A model generated the notes under the pieces. The model was not told where the DNA came from. It worked only from the letters and a program-made list of their open reading frames with translations, and searched no databases. Shown in pieces: positions 17,544-25,179 of a stretch of 64,000 nucleotides of DNA (positions are counted from its first letter, which is position 1; every line of letters begins with the position of its first letter). This DNA comes from Varibaculum prostatecancerukia (GTDB lineage: Bacteria; Actinomycetota; Actinomycetes; Actinomycetales; Actinomycetaceae): positions 1,612,001-1,676,000 of the forward strand of contig NZ_OW968402.1 in assembly GCF_943169825.2 (NCBI RefSeq), in the 5' to 3' direction. The position numbers and the translations under genes were made by a program.

Positions 17544-17639
17544 ACTCCCGCCGCCCGCAGCCTCGCTGCTCCACGCTCGGGTCTGGCTCGCTTACCTCGT
17601 TGAGCGATTAAGCGCGGGGTTAGATTGTTATCCCGGTAC

Positions 17640-17728
17640 GGGTTGGGTTGTAAAAGCGCTCGGGGGACCCCGGTGAGCCTTGCTTCGCTCGGCTCAAGCC
17701 CCCTCTCGCATCTTTTACAGCCCAACCC
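17640..17728. repeat. Long composite hairpin in intergenic region
   Basis: Outer arms GGGTTGGGTTGTAAAAG (17640-17656) and CTTTTACAGCCCAACCC (17712-17728) pair at 16 of 17 positions plus one wobble. Inside them GGGGG/CCCCC and TGAGCC/GGCTCA can pair in register, closing on an 11-base loop. The result is a stem of about 28 pairs with internal bulges. There is no T-run after it, so it is not a plain terminator; it could be a structured RNA, a processed MITE-like element or a DNA cruciform. Confidence 0.75.
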
Positions 17729-17732
17729 TTGT

Positions 17733-17837
17733 GCGCGGGGGATTAGTTTTATCCGAGCAGGCTAGGTGGGCGTAAAACTTGGAAACGTAGCTACGTTTCC
17801 AAGTTTTTGGGCAGGAGGAAAAACTAATCCCCCGCGC
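17733..17837. repeat. 18 bp perfect inverted repeat enclosing a second palindrome
   Basis: GCGCGGGGGATTAGTTTT at 17733-17750 is the exact reverse complement of 17820-17837. The 69 bp between them include the 34 bp palindrome at 17774-17807. The arms could make a very large cruciform or a stem in RNA from either strand. Ends like these with a noncoding interior resemble a miniature transposable element, but I see no target duplication. Confidence 0.8.
17774..17808. terminator. 34 bp perfect palindrome, probable bidirectional terminator
   Basis: AAAACTTGGAAACGTAG (17774-17790) is followed directly by its reverse complement (17791-17807), with A-runs on the left and T-runs on the right. RNA from either strand would form a 15-plus pair hairpin ending in U's, which suits a shared terminator between convergent dapD and the NarL regulator gene. 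A loop-free perfect palindrome of this length is unusual for a terminator. Confidence 0.7.
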
Positions 17838-17867
17838 TGGCTACGCTATCGATTCTGCTTACGAGAA

Positions 17868-18533
17868 TTACGACTGGTGGCGCCAGGCTGCGGAACGCTG
17901 ACTGGCGACCCAAGCAGCGACCTGCGTGCGGCGCTGCAACCCCATTTTGGCTAGTAGCGAGGTGATATGGTTCTTCACTGTCTTTTCGGCGACACCGAGC
18001 TTTTCGCCGATTTCGCGGTTAGACAGCCCATCGCCGATTAGGTTTAAGACTTTGCGTTCTGCCGGGGTCAGATTCGCGGTGGGATCCTCGTTGCCGGCGC
18101 GGCGGCGGGTAACGGTGCGTTCATCAAGCAAGACTCGACCGCCTACTACTGCCCGAATCACGTCGGTGATTTCGGCTCCCCGCACCGTCTTTAACACATA
18201 GGCTTTAGCTCCTGCCTGCAAGGATTCCGCTAAAGCATCATCGTCATCAAAGCTAGTGAGCACGATCGCCAAAGACTTGGGGGAAACCTCACGCAGCTGT
18301 TTCATTACGTCAATGCCGGTGCCATCGGGCATTTGTAGATCCACCAGCACCACATCGGGGCGCACCAGTTCGGCGCGGCGCACCGCGTCCTCAACTGTTC
18401 CCGCCTCAGCTACTACCTCCATACCGGCAGTGCGGTCTATGATTTCGGCAATCCCGCGACGCACGATTTCGTGGTCGTCAATAATCATTACCCGAGTGGA
18501 CGGTTCTTCTGTCTGCGATTGCTGAATGTTCAC
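17868..18533 (-). CDS. NarL/FixJ-family response regulator (orphan)
   Basis: 221 aa DNA-binding regulator. The receiver domain has the acidic pocket 'MIIDDHE' near residue 17, the phospho-acceptor Asp in 'DVVLVDLQMPDGTG' and the conserved Lys in 'AYVLKTVRG'. The LuxR-type helix-turn-helix is near residues 155-210 ('LTPAERKVLNLIGDGLSN', 'KLGVAEKTVKNHI'). No sensor kinase is adjacent, so its partner is elsewhere, or it works with one of the NarL-type kinases such as that at 32.8 kb. The start is GTG 18533. The gene is convergent with dapD across the palindrome block. Confidence 0.93.
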   Translation of the reverse strand: MNIQQSQTEEPSTRVMIIDDHEIVRRGIAEIIDRTAGMEVVAEAGTVEDAVRRAELVRPDVVLVDLQMPDGTGIDVMKQLREVSPKSLAIVLTSFDDDDALAESLQAGAKAYVLKTVRGAEITDVIRAVVGGRVLLDERTVTRRRAGNEDPTANLTPAERKVLNLIGDGLSNREIGEKLGVAEKTVKNHITSLLAKMGLQRRTQVAAWVASQRSAAWRHQS

Positions 18534-18674
18534 GCCTTGATTCTACCTAATCCTGGTGCAAAGGAAACATAGCTTTCACAAAGTAGTCAGCTAGCCCTTA
18601 ATCCTATCCGGGAGCTACTGACCCCCCGCTGGAGCAGGCGCCAGGGGCAAGTGGTCAGAGGCGTGCTATTGACC

Positions 18675-19583
18675 CTATTTTTTCAGTTCCTGGCACTGGG
18701 GACAGTAGGTGGCGTTACGCCCTGACTGTTGCAGTTTTTTTAAGGTGGTGCCGCAAACCTTACAAGGCTCGCCGCCGCGTCCATAAACTTTTAGTTCCTG
18801 CTCGAAATAACCGGGGTTTCCACTGGTGTCTACATAGAGTTCATCGAAAGAAGTTCCGCCCTGTTTAATGGCGGCTTTCATGATCTTGCCCGATACCTTA
18901 AATATTTCCTCAATCCGTTCCTCGGTTAGGGTTTTAGCGCTTTGCGCCGGACTGATACGGGCAGCAAACAAGGTTTCATCTGCATAAATATTCCCGATCC
19001 CGGATACGAGCTTTTGGTCTAGGAGGGAGTGCTTAATCGAGCTCTTACGCTGATGAATCTTCTCGGCGACCTCCTTGAAATCTGCGTGCGGATCAAGTAC
19101 ATCCCGGGCTACGTTTACTTCCACATTGCGGGGAATCAAATGAGATTCAGCGCCGATACCTGCCGGTTTCTTGTCCTTGGTTTCCACTAGTGGCTCAACC
19201 ACCATGCGACCGAAAGTGCGCTGGTCAACAAAACTGACGGTTCTGCCATCTTTTAGGGTTAGGCGCACCCGTAAATGTCCTTGATTCCGGCGGGATAGTT
19301 CAATTTTGGGTTTATTGATTAGTAACTGCCCGGACATTCCCAGATGAATAACCAGGGAATACAGGGTTTGCTTTCCCTCTTCATCCTCACCTAATAGCCA
19401 CAAAAACTTTCCGCGACGCACGGCGTTCGTTATTGTCCATCCCTCTAAAGCCTCGCTAAAGCGCTTCTCATCCTGCCCCCGCAGAGAGCCGGGAAAAAAT
19501 ACCTCAACTTTTTCTATCTGCGCCCCTATTAGCTGCTGTTCGAGGCCGCGGCGTACTACCTCAACCTCAGGTAATTCTGGCAT
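18675..19583 (-). CDS. mutM: Formamidopyrimidine-DNA glycosylase
   Basis: Base-excision repair enzyme that removes 8-oxoguanine and formamidopyrimidines and cleaves the strand. 302 aa. The mature N-terminus 'PELPEVEVVRRGLE' provides the catalytic Pro2 and Glu3; 'RRGKFLW' contains the conserved Lys of the active-site loop; 'LLDQKLVSGIGNIYADETL' is the helix-two-turn-helix; the C-terminal zinc finger is 'CKVCGTTL…CPQC'. It is the last gene of the leftward run rsmD-coaD-sepIVA-DUF177-rnc-mutM, 60 bp after rnc. Confidence 0.96.
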   Translation of the reverse strand: MPELPEVEVVRRGLEQQLIGAQIEKVEVFFPGSLRGQDEKRFSEALEGWTITNAVRRGKFLWLLGEDEEGKQTLYSLVIHLGMSGQLLINKPKIELSRRNQGHLRVRLTLKDGRTVSFVDQRTFGRMVVEPLVETKDKKPAGIGAESHLIPRNVEVNVARDVLDPHADFKEVAEKIHQRKSSIKHSLLDQKLVSGIGNIYADETLFAARISPAQSAKTLTEERIEEIFKVSGKIMKAAIKQGGTSFDELYVDTSGNPGYFEQELKVYGRGGEPCKVCGTTLKKLQQSGRNATYCPQCQELKK

Positions 19584-19643
19584 AAACAGTTCCCCTCAAA
19601 TCTACTGTCGTTTCTCAATCCTTAAATGTAAGGTCATTTCCTT

Positions 19644-20363
19644 CTAAAAGCCTATCGGCGTAGTCACGCCATGTTCCTCTCGCAGCGTCATTACCGCTTG
19701 TCTGGCGGCTTCATGTTCGGCCACCTTCTTAGAACGACCTTTCCCGGAACCAATTTCCCGTTCTCCGATTAGGGCTCGCGCCGTAAAACGGCGATTATGG
19801 TCGGGACCGATACCTTCTACTGAAAACTCTACATTATGAACCCCTAACTGACCAGTAAGTTCTTGCAAAGTAGTTTTCCAGTCCATACCTGCCCCCCGCT
19901 CGAGGGCATGTTCTAAGAGGTCTTGAAGCAGATTTTCTACTACCTTTCGAGTAGTTTCCAGACCGTGGCTCAGATAAGTTGCCCCGATCAGGGCTTCTAC
20001 CGTGTCAGAGAGAATAGAGTCCTTTTCGCGTCCTCCGGTCTTATCTTCTCCGCGCCCTAGCAAAATAAATTCCCCGAGATTAATATCGCGGGCAACCTTG
20101 GCTAAAGCCGGTTGGGAAACAGTGGCTGAACGCATTTTCGCCAAATGCCCCTCCGGGTGAGAAGGATAGGTACGGTAAAGACTTTCGGTGACAATCAACT
20201 GTAGAACTGCGTCACCCAGGAACTCTAGGCGCTCATTATTGGGAAGATCGTCTTGTTCATGAGCGAAAGAACGGTGAGTTAAAGCCAGCACCACCATATC
20301 GGGGTCTAGCTCGATCCCCCATCTGGTTAGCAGCTTCGCTAGGTCTTGCGAACCGCGACTCAT
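19644..20363 (-). CDS. rnc: Ribonuclease III
   Basis: Double-strand RNA endonuclease that processes rRNA precursors and regulatory duplexes. 239 aa: the catalytic domain holds the signature 'NERLEFLGDAVLQLI' near residue 42 and the second metal Glu in 'DTVEALIGATYL'; the double-stranded-RNA-binding domain is at about 160-230 ('GSGKGRSKKVAEHEAARQ'). Its ATG overlaps the end of the DUF177 gene by 4 bp, so translation is coupled. Actinobacterial clusters often have rpmF between these two genes; it is absent here. Confidence 0.96.
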   Translation of the reverse strand: MSRGSQDLAKLLTRWGIELDPDMVVLALTHRSFAHEQDDLPNNERLEFLGDAVLQLIVTESLYRTYPSHPEGHLAKMRSATVSQPALAKVARDINLGEFILLGRGEDKTGGREKDSILSDTVEALIGATYLSHGLETTRKVVENLLQDLLEHALERGAGMDWKTTLQELTGQLGVHNVEFSVEGIGPDHNRRFTARALIGEREIGSGKGRSKKVAEHEAARQAVMTLREEHGVTTPIGF

Positions 20364-20950
20364 GCGTTCTTCTCTCCCTCTTGGTCAAATAACCCACTCA
20401 GCGCCGACCAGCGCGGATCTATCTTTTCATGATGGTGACCGGCTTCGGCGTGTGCCAACGCGATTCCACAGTCGGGGCAAAGCCCCAGGCAATCAGGGCT
20501 ACAAAGCACCGAATAGGGAATCTGCGGCACAATGGCGTCTATCAATAGCGGCTCTAAATCTACCCGAGAATCAGGGCACACCTGATAGGACTCATCCAGA
20601 TCAGCATACACGCTTGAGTCGTCACTCACCTCATTTAGCAGGTGCGCAAGCTCATCTGGATAGTAATAGATTCGACTCAAAGAAAATTCGATTGCTTCTT
20701 CTACGGGTTCCAGGCAGCGCACGCACTCTCCTTTAGCGAGAGCACACCCGCTGACACTGATGGACACGCCCTCGGAAATCGCTACCGCGAGCACCTGTAA
20801 ATCCAGGGTTTCCCCGGCCGGAACCGCCATATCGTCAGTGCCGATGGGGGCAGGTAACTGCACCTGTACCTGCCAAGATTTACTGTCGCCTTCACCGGAT
20901 CCTAAACTGGCTAAATCCAGCGGGATAACGGCCTTTTTTATTTGTTTCAT
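20360..20950 (-). CDS. DUF177 (YceD) family protein
   Basis: 196 aa cytoplasmic protein of the YceD/DUF177 family, linked genetically to rRNA processing and to ribosomal protein L32 in several bacteria and plastids. It shows the paired cysteine motifs of the family, 'CVRCLEP' near residue 84 and 'CSPDCLGLCPDCG' near residue 160, probably a metal site. I prefer ATG 20950 because GGTGAGGG precedes it closely; a GTG at 20959 is in frame. It lies between the SepIVA-like gene and rnc, overlapping rnc by 4 bp. Confidence 0.9.
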   Translation of the reverse strand: MKQIKKAVIPLDLASLGSGEGDSKSWQVQVQLPAPIGTDDMAVPAGETLDLQVLAVAISEGVSISVSGCALAKGECVRCLEPVEEAIEFSLSRIYYYPDELAHLLNEVSDDSSVYADLDESYQVCPDSRVDLEPLLIDAIVPQIPYSVLCSPDCLGLCPDCGIALAHAEAGHHHEKIDPRWSALSGLFDQEGEKNA

Positions 20951-21005
20951 GACCCTCACCCTAGGCGGAATTTTCCTCCGGCGCTAACAGACTTAACTAA
21001 GCTGG

Positions 21006-21695
21006 TTAAAACTGAGGGCGCTCCTGGCGGGAAAACTGAGCGCGCCCCTTACGAGTTTGCTCAGCGATTGCCCCCAGCAAATCTTCTAGCTGCGTCAAAG
21101 AATCATTAACGTACTGGTCAGATTGATTCATAAAATCGCTGGCTTCCCCGCGCGCAGTATTAACCGTTTCCTTAGCAACCTGCTGAGCTTCCCGGTAAAC
21201 GTTCTCTTGAGAAACCATTTGATCTGCGCGTTGCCGAGCTTCCTGCAAAATCTGCGCGGCTTGCTCCTTCGCCTGGGCAACAGTTTCTTCTGCCTGGGCG
21301 CTGGCGTGAGCAATCGCCGACTCGGCCTGCTGATTGGCTTCTGCAACCGTTTGCTGGGCTTGCTCATCGGCCTGGGCAATAGTTTTCTCTGCGCTCTGGT
21401 TAGCTTCTTTAGTGACCCGCTCGGCCTCGGCGCGGGCATCAGAAATAGTCTGCTCGGCCTCCTCGTCGGCGGCATCTAGCACTTTATTGGCATCGGCGAC
21501 GATTCGATCTGCATTAACCAGGTCAGCCGGTAGCGCCGCGCGCGCATTTTCGAGCAGCTCCACCCCTTCGGCCTGGTTAATCATTACCGAAGCGGAAAAG
21601 GGAACGCTGCGTCCCTCCTCGATCAATTCGGTGAGGCGGTCAAGTACTGCAATCACATCTGAAGGTGCGTACTGCGGTTCTTCCTGGGCTTCCAT
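21006..21695 (-). CDS. SepIVA-like DivIVA-type coiled-coil protein
   Basis: 229 aa protein, almost entirely coiled coil from residue 60 to 190, with Ala/Gln/Glu heptads in repeating blocks such as 'AEANQQAESAIAHASAQAEE'. The N-terminal 50 residues ('YAPSDVIAVLDRLTELIEEG') match the start of the mycobacterial DivIVA-family septation protein SepIVA, whose gene has the same coaD/DUF177/rnc neighbours. By analogy it is a cytoplasmic scaffold for division or envelope growth; this is family inference. It starts 16 bp after coaD ends. Confidence 0.82.
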   Translation of the reverse strand: MEAQEEPQYAPSDVIAVLDRLTELIEEGRSVPFSASVMINQAEGVELLENARAALPADLVNADRIVADANKVLDAADEEAEQTISDARAEAERVTKEANQSAEKTIAQADEQAQQTVAEANQQAESAIAHASAQAEETVAQAKEQAAQILQEARQRADQMVSQENVYREAQQVAKETVNTARGEASDFMNQSDQYVNDSLTQLEDLLGAIAEQTRKGRAQFSRQERPQF

Positions 21696-21711
21696 AATCT
21701 TCCTTCCTGTT

Positions 21712-22236
21712 TTAGGCTTCTGGATTCAAAGAGTGGTCGGGGGCAGTGTTATTTTCCGCGGATGCATCGAAGACTACTTGCAGCGCCTGGGCTACTTCGG
21801 GAGGAACGAATCCAGACACATCTCCCCCATAGGCGGCGATTTCTTTAACCACGGAGGAAGAAATCAGTGCATTTTCCGGGGAGGTGGGAATCAAGATCGT
21901 ATCGATACCGGAAAGTTGGCGGTTGGCGAACGCCTGGGTCATTTCACTGTCAGTGTCTTTAGAGTTGCGAATACCTTTCACTAGCGCCACTGCCCCATAG
22001 CGGGTCGCCAGGTCACAAGCCAGACCTTCCCAGGTAACTGCCTGCACATTCGGCAAGTCTGCGGTGGCTTGAGTAATGAATTCTTCGCGCTTGGCGGCCT
22101 CAAAAAGATAGTTTTTCTGGGAGTTTTTTGCTACCGCCACGATTACGCGCTCAAAAATGTGGGCTGCGCGGGTGATCACGTCCAAATGACCATAGGTCAA
22201 GGGGTCGTAGGATCCGACGCAGACAACAGTACTCAT
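21712..22236 (-). CDS. coaD: Phosphopantetheine adenylyltransferase
   Basis: Fourth step of coenzyme A synthesis: 4'-phosphopantetheine plus ATP to dephospho-CoA. 174 aa from ATG 22236, which gives the standard N-terminus 'STVVCVGSYDPLTYGHLDVI' with the T/HxGH nucleotidyltransferase motif (GH at residue 17-18). The C-terminal 'ISSSVVKEIA' motif is present. The frame extends upstream to 22281, but those residues have no family counterpart. It is cotranscribed with rsmD upstream and the SepIVA-like gene downstream. The extended C-terminal tail after 'VFDAS' is not conserved. Confidence 0.95.
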   Translation of the reverse strand: MSTVVCVGSYDPLTYGHLDVITRAAHIFERVIVAVAKNSQKNYLFEAAKREEFITQATADLPNVQAVTWEGLACDLATRYGAVALVKGIRNSKDTDSEMTQAFANRQLSGIDTILIPTSPENALISSSVVKEIAAYGGDVSGFVPPEVAQALQVVFDASAENNTAPDHSLNPEA

Positions 22237-22317
22237 GAATACTAAAATACCTGCAAGGGTTCCCTGGGGAGGACTTCCCACGCGGAGGGAGAGGAAACTG
22301 AGCTTGTCCGAACTCTT

Positions 22318-22899
22318 TTAGGCGGCACCGAGGGCGGGGCGCAGGAAGTAAACGGCACTTTCCCCGTAGAGTTTGCGGGCTTCTTCTTCCCAATCATCTT
22401 CGCCCCAGTCCGGGGCTTCATCGCGAGCCGAACGCTCGATCACTATCCAGGCATCAGGGTCACAAAGGGGGAGCAGCTGCGCTAGCACTTCTAAGATTTC
22501 CGAGTTCTTCATATTGTAGGGAGGATCGATAAAAACCAGTTCCCATTGGGGATTTGGCTCGGTTCCTTTCCAACGCGAAGCCAAGAAAGTTAGGGCGGAC
22601 TGCACATATAGTTTCGCTTCCGCAAAAACCGGAGATGCCGCCTGGTTCTTGCGGATTACTGTGGCCGCGCTTGGTGCACGATCAACCAGGTCTAGGCTGA
22701 GGGCGCCGCGCGAGAGAGATTCAAAGCCATAGGCTCCCGAACCGGCAAAAAGATCCAGAACACAGGCATCTTCCGTGGCTCCCCGAGATTGCAGAGCCGA
22801 GAAAATTGCCTCCCGAACTCGGTCTTGAGTAGGGCGGGTGCCGGAAGAGGGTACGGCTAGCTGAGTGCCTCGGGCAGTTCCAGCTATTATTCGCGTCAT
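22318..22899 (-). CDS. rsmD: 16S rRNA (guanine(966)-N2)-methyltransferase
   Basis: Methylates G966 of 16S rRNA in the small subunit using S-adenosylmethionine. 193 aa: 'MTRIIAGTARG' is the family start, 'LDLFAGSGAYGFESLSRG' near residue 47 binds SAM, and 'FIDPPYNM' near residue 124 is the catalytic DPPY loop. It sits 66 bp after recG and 81 bp before coaD, the common recG-rsmD-coaD order. Confidence 0.95.
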   Translation of the reverse strand: MTRIIAGTARGTQLAVPSSGTRPTQDRVREAIFSALQSRGATEDACVLDLFAGSGAYGFESLSRGALSLDLVDRAPSAATVIRKNQAASPVFAEAKLYVQSALTFLASRWKGTEPNPQWELVFIDPPYNMKNSEILEVLAQLLPLCDPDAWIVIERSARDEAPDWGEDDWEEEARKLYGESAVYFLRPALGAA

Positions 22900-22965
22900 G
22901 ATTACACCCTAACCCTAGCGAAGTTCACAAAACAGCGACTTTCGATATTACATTCAAGCATTCCG

Positions 22966-25179
22966 TTACCCGCGCTCTAAAAATTCCTGTTCTTCTTCGC
23001 TGATTCGCCGGGCAATCGCCTCTTTTAATATTTGATGGCTCTTTAGTTCCGGGTCTGCCGTTACCAGCGTCTTAGCATCTTGGCGCGCCTGGGAAATCAC
23101 TGCTTCATCCGCCAGCAAATCCAAGATTTTCAACGAGGAGGCGCGTCCAGACTGGCTTTCTCCTAAAATGTTCCCACTTTCCCGCAACTTGAGATCGACA
23201 GCGGCCAGCCGGAAACCATCGGTAGTTTCGGTGAACGCTTGCAGACGGTTGCTGGCTAGAGTATCGGGTTGTGCCCCTGACCAAACCAAACACACTCCCC
23301 CAAGTTTGCCGCGTCCTATGCGTCCCCGCAGCTGATGCAACTGGGCAAGACCAAAACGGTCGGCATCTAGGATTACCATCATGGTTGCCTGGGGAACATC
23401 CACCCCCACTTCGATAACGGTGGTGGCCACCAACAACGGGGTTTTCCCGCTAGTAAAATCCGCCATCGCCCGGTCTTTTTCTTCCGCTGACATTTGTCCA
23501 TGCAGAACCCCGATTTCGATTCCTTTTAGCGCCGGGAGCGACCGCAGGTGGCTGACGGTATCACTGACATTGGCGATGGATCCTGCCGCATCCTCGCCCT
23601 CTTCACCGCCAGCCCCATCTTCATTTTGGGAGCCAGGATTGATTGCCGGACACACCACAAAAACTCGGTGACCGGCCACGATTTCTTCGGCGGCGCGCTG
23701 CCAAGTGCGCGCTGTCCAGGTGCGATTCGCGGTATCTACCCGGAAAGTTTCTACTTTCGCCCTCCCGGGAGGCATTCCCTTTAAAGTCAGTAAATCTAAG
23801 TCCCCAAAAGAGGTCATCGCCACCGATCGAGGTATCGGAGTAGCGGTCATCACCAATAGGTGGGGAGTTCCCGATTCGCCCTGTCGCAGCCGGTCACGCT
23901 GACGTACCCCGAACTTATGTTGCTCATCGATAACCACCACCCCCGGGGAAGTGAGCATCACCCGCTCAGAAAGCAAAGCATGAGTTCCCACAATCAACGC
24001 TGGTTGCCCAGTTTTTAACGCATCCAAAGTACGGCGCTTTTCCGCAGTGGACATAGAGGAGGTAAGCCGATAAATCGGGATGCCCTCTGTCCCCCGTAAA
24101 GTAAACCCTCCTGGTTGGGCGTATTCACCTAAAAGACTGGTGAGAGTAGAAAAATGCTGATGCACCAAGACCTCGGTGGGAGCCATGAAGATTCCTTGCC
24201 GCCCGCCATCTACTGCCAGCAACATCGCCAGCAATGACACCACAGTTTTACCGGAACCCACATCCCCTTGTAGCAGCAAGTTCATGGGATGAGGTGACTG
24301 TAACCGCTCCTCTATATCAGCTAGGGCTTGCTGCTGGAAGTCGGTTAGGGCAAAAGGTAGCGAGGAGGCGACCCGCTCGGTAAATCCTCCGGGAACCTCT
24401 TTTAGAATGGGTGCATCCGCAGCGAGTTCTTGTCGCCGCTCCGCTAGCGCCGCCTGCAACACGAAGGCTTCCTCGTAGCGAAAACGACTACGCGCCGCCT
24501 CATAATCTGCGCGAGTTTGGGGGCGATGAATCTGTTCTAAAGCCGCATTTATCTCTAATAATCCCTGTTCTTTGCGGATTTCCTCGGGTAAAGGATCGGG
24601 CAGGGGACGAAACTTTAGCTGATCTAAAACCACCGCAATCGCTTTTTGGGTGGTCCATGTGGGTAGCCCGGCCTTCGCAGGATAAATCGGTTCTGGCCGC
24701 TGAGCCTGCACTTTAGCTGCCTGGTTACTGGCGGCATCTAGATTTTCGTCGCTTACTTCCTGATAGGAGGGGTGAGACAACTGTAGGCGTCCTCGATATA
24801 GGCTGGGGCGACCAGAAAACAGTTTCGTTTGTCCCACCTGCATTTGCGAGGACATCCAGGTGATTAGGTGCTGGCTTTTTGCCCAAAAAACCGCATCCAT
24901 CAGGTTTTCCCCATCGCTTAGCTGCAGGGAAAGCATCCATTTTCCACCGCGAGTACGCCGCCGTGAAGAATCTGCGATTTGGGCGATTACTGACTGCTCT
25001 TCCCCCAAGGTGAGTTGCGGGAAAGAAGTAAGCTCCCCCAGTTCGTGATAGCGCCGAGGAAAGAAGTACAACAGCTCAACAGTGGTTTCAAGCCCGAACT
25101 TTTTATCTAACTTCCCCGCTACTCGCCCTAGGATTTTCTTTAAAGGCTCCCCGGCTACCTGACTTTCCTGCGCGTTCAC
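22966..25179 (-). CDS. recG: ATP-dependent DNA helicase RecG
   Basis: Branch-migrating helicase that regresses stalled forks and processes Holliday junctions. 737 aa: the N-terminal wedge/OB fold occupies about residues 50-180; the helicase motor has 'LLQGDVGSGKTVVS' (motif I), 'VVIDEQHKFGVRQR' (II), 'MTATPIPRS' (III) and 'QLHQLRGRIGRG' (VI); the C-terminal TRG segment follows. There is a small acidic insert near residue 515 ('NEDGAGGEEGEDAAG'). Its GTG start overlaps the TGA of the upstream YloV-like gene by 4 bp. Confidence 0.96.
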   Translation of the reverse strand: MNAQESQVAGEPLKKILGRVAGKLDKKFGLETTVELLYFFPRRYHELGELTSFPQLTLGEEQSVIAQIADSSRRRTRGGKWMLSLQLSDGENLMDAVFWAKSQHLITWMSSQMQVGQTKLFSGRPSLYRGRLQLSHPSYQEVSDENLDAASNQAAKVQAQRPEPIYPAKAGLPTWTTQKAIAVVLDQLKFRPLPDPLPEEIRKEQGLLEINAALEQIHRPQTRADYEAARSRFRYEEAFVLQAALAERRQELAADAPILKEVPGGFTERVASSLPFALTDFQQQALADIEERLQSPHPMNLLLQGDVGSGKTVVSLLAMLLAVDGGRQGIFMAPTEVLVHQHFSTLTSLLGEYAQPGGFTLRGTEGIPIYRLTSSMSTAEKRRTLDALKTGQPALIVGTHALLSERVMLTSPGVVVIDEQHKFGVRQRDRLRQGESGTPHLLVMTATPIPRSVAMTSFGDLDLLTLKGMPPGRAKVETFRVDTANRTWTARTWQRAAEEIVAGHRVFVVCPAINPGSQNEDGAGGEEGEDAAGSIANVSDTVSHLRSLPALKGIEIGVLHGQMSAEEKDRAMADFTSGKTPLLVATTVIEVGVDVPQATMMVILDADRFGLAQLHQLRGRIGRGKLGGVCLVWSGAQPDTLASNRLQAFTETTDGFRLAAVDLKLRESGNILGESQSGRASSLKILDLLADEAVISQARQDAKTLVTADPELKSHQILKEAIARRISEEEQEFLERG

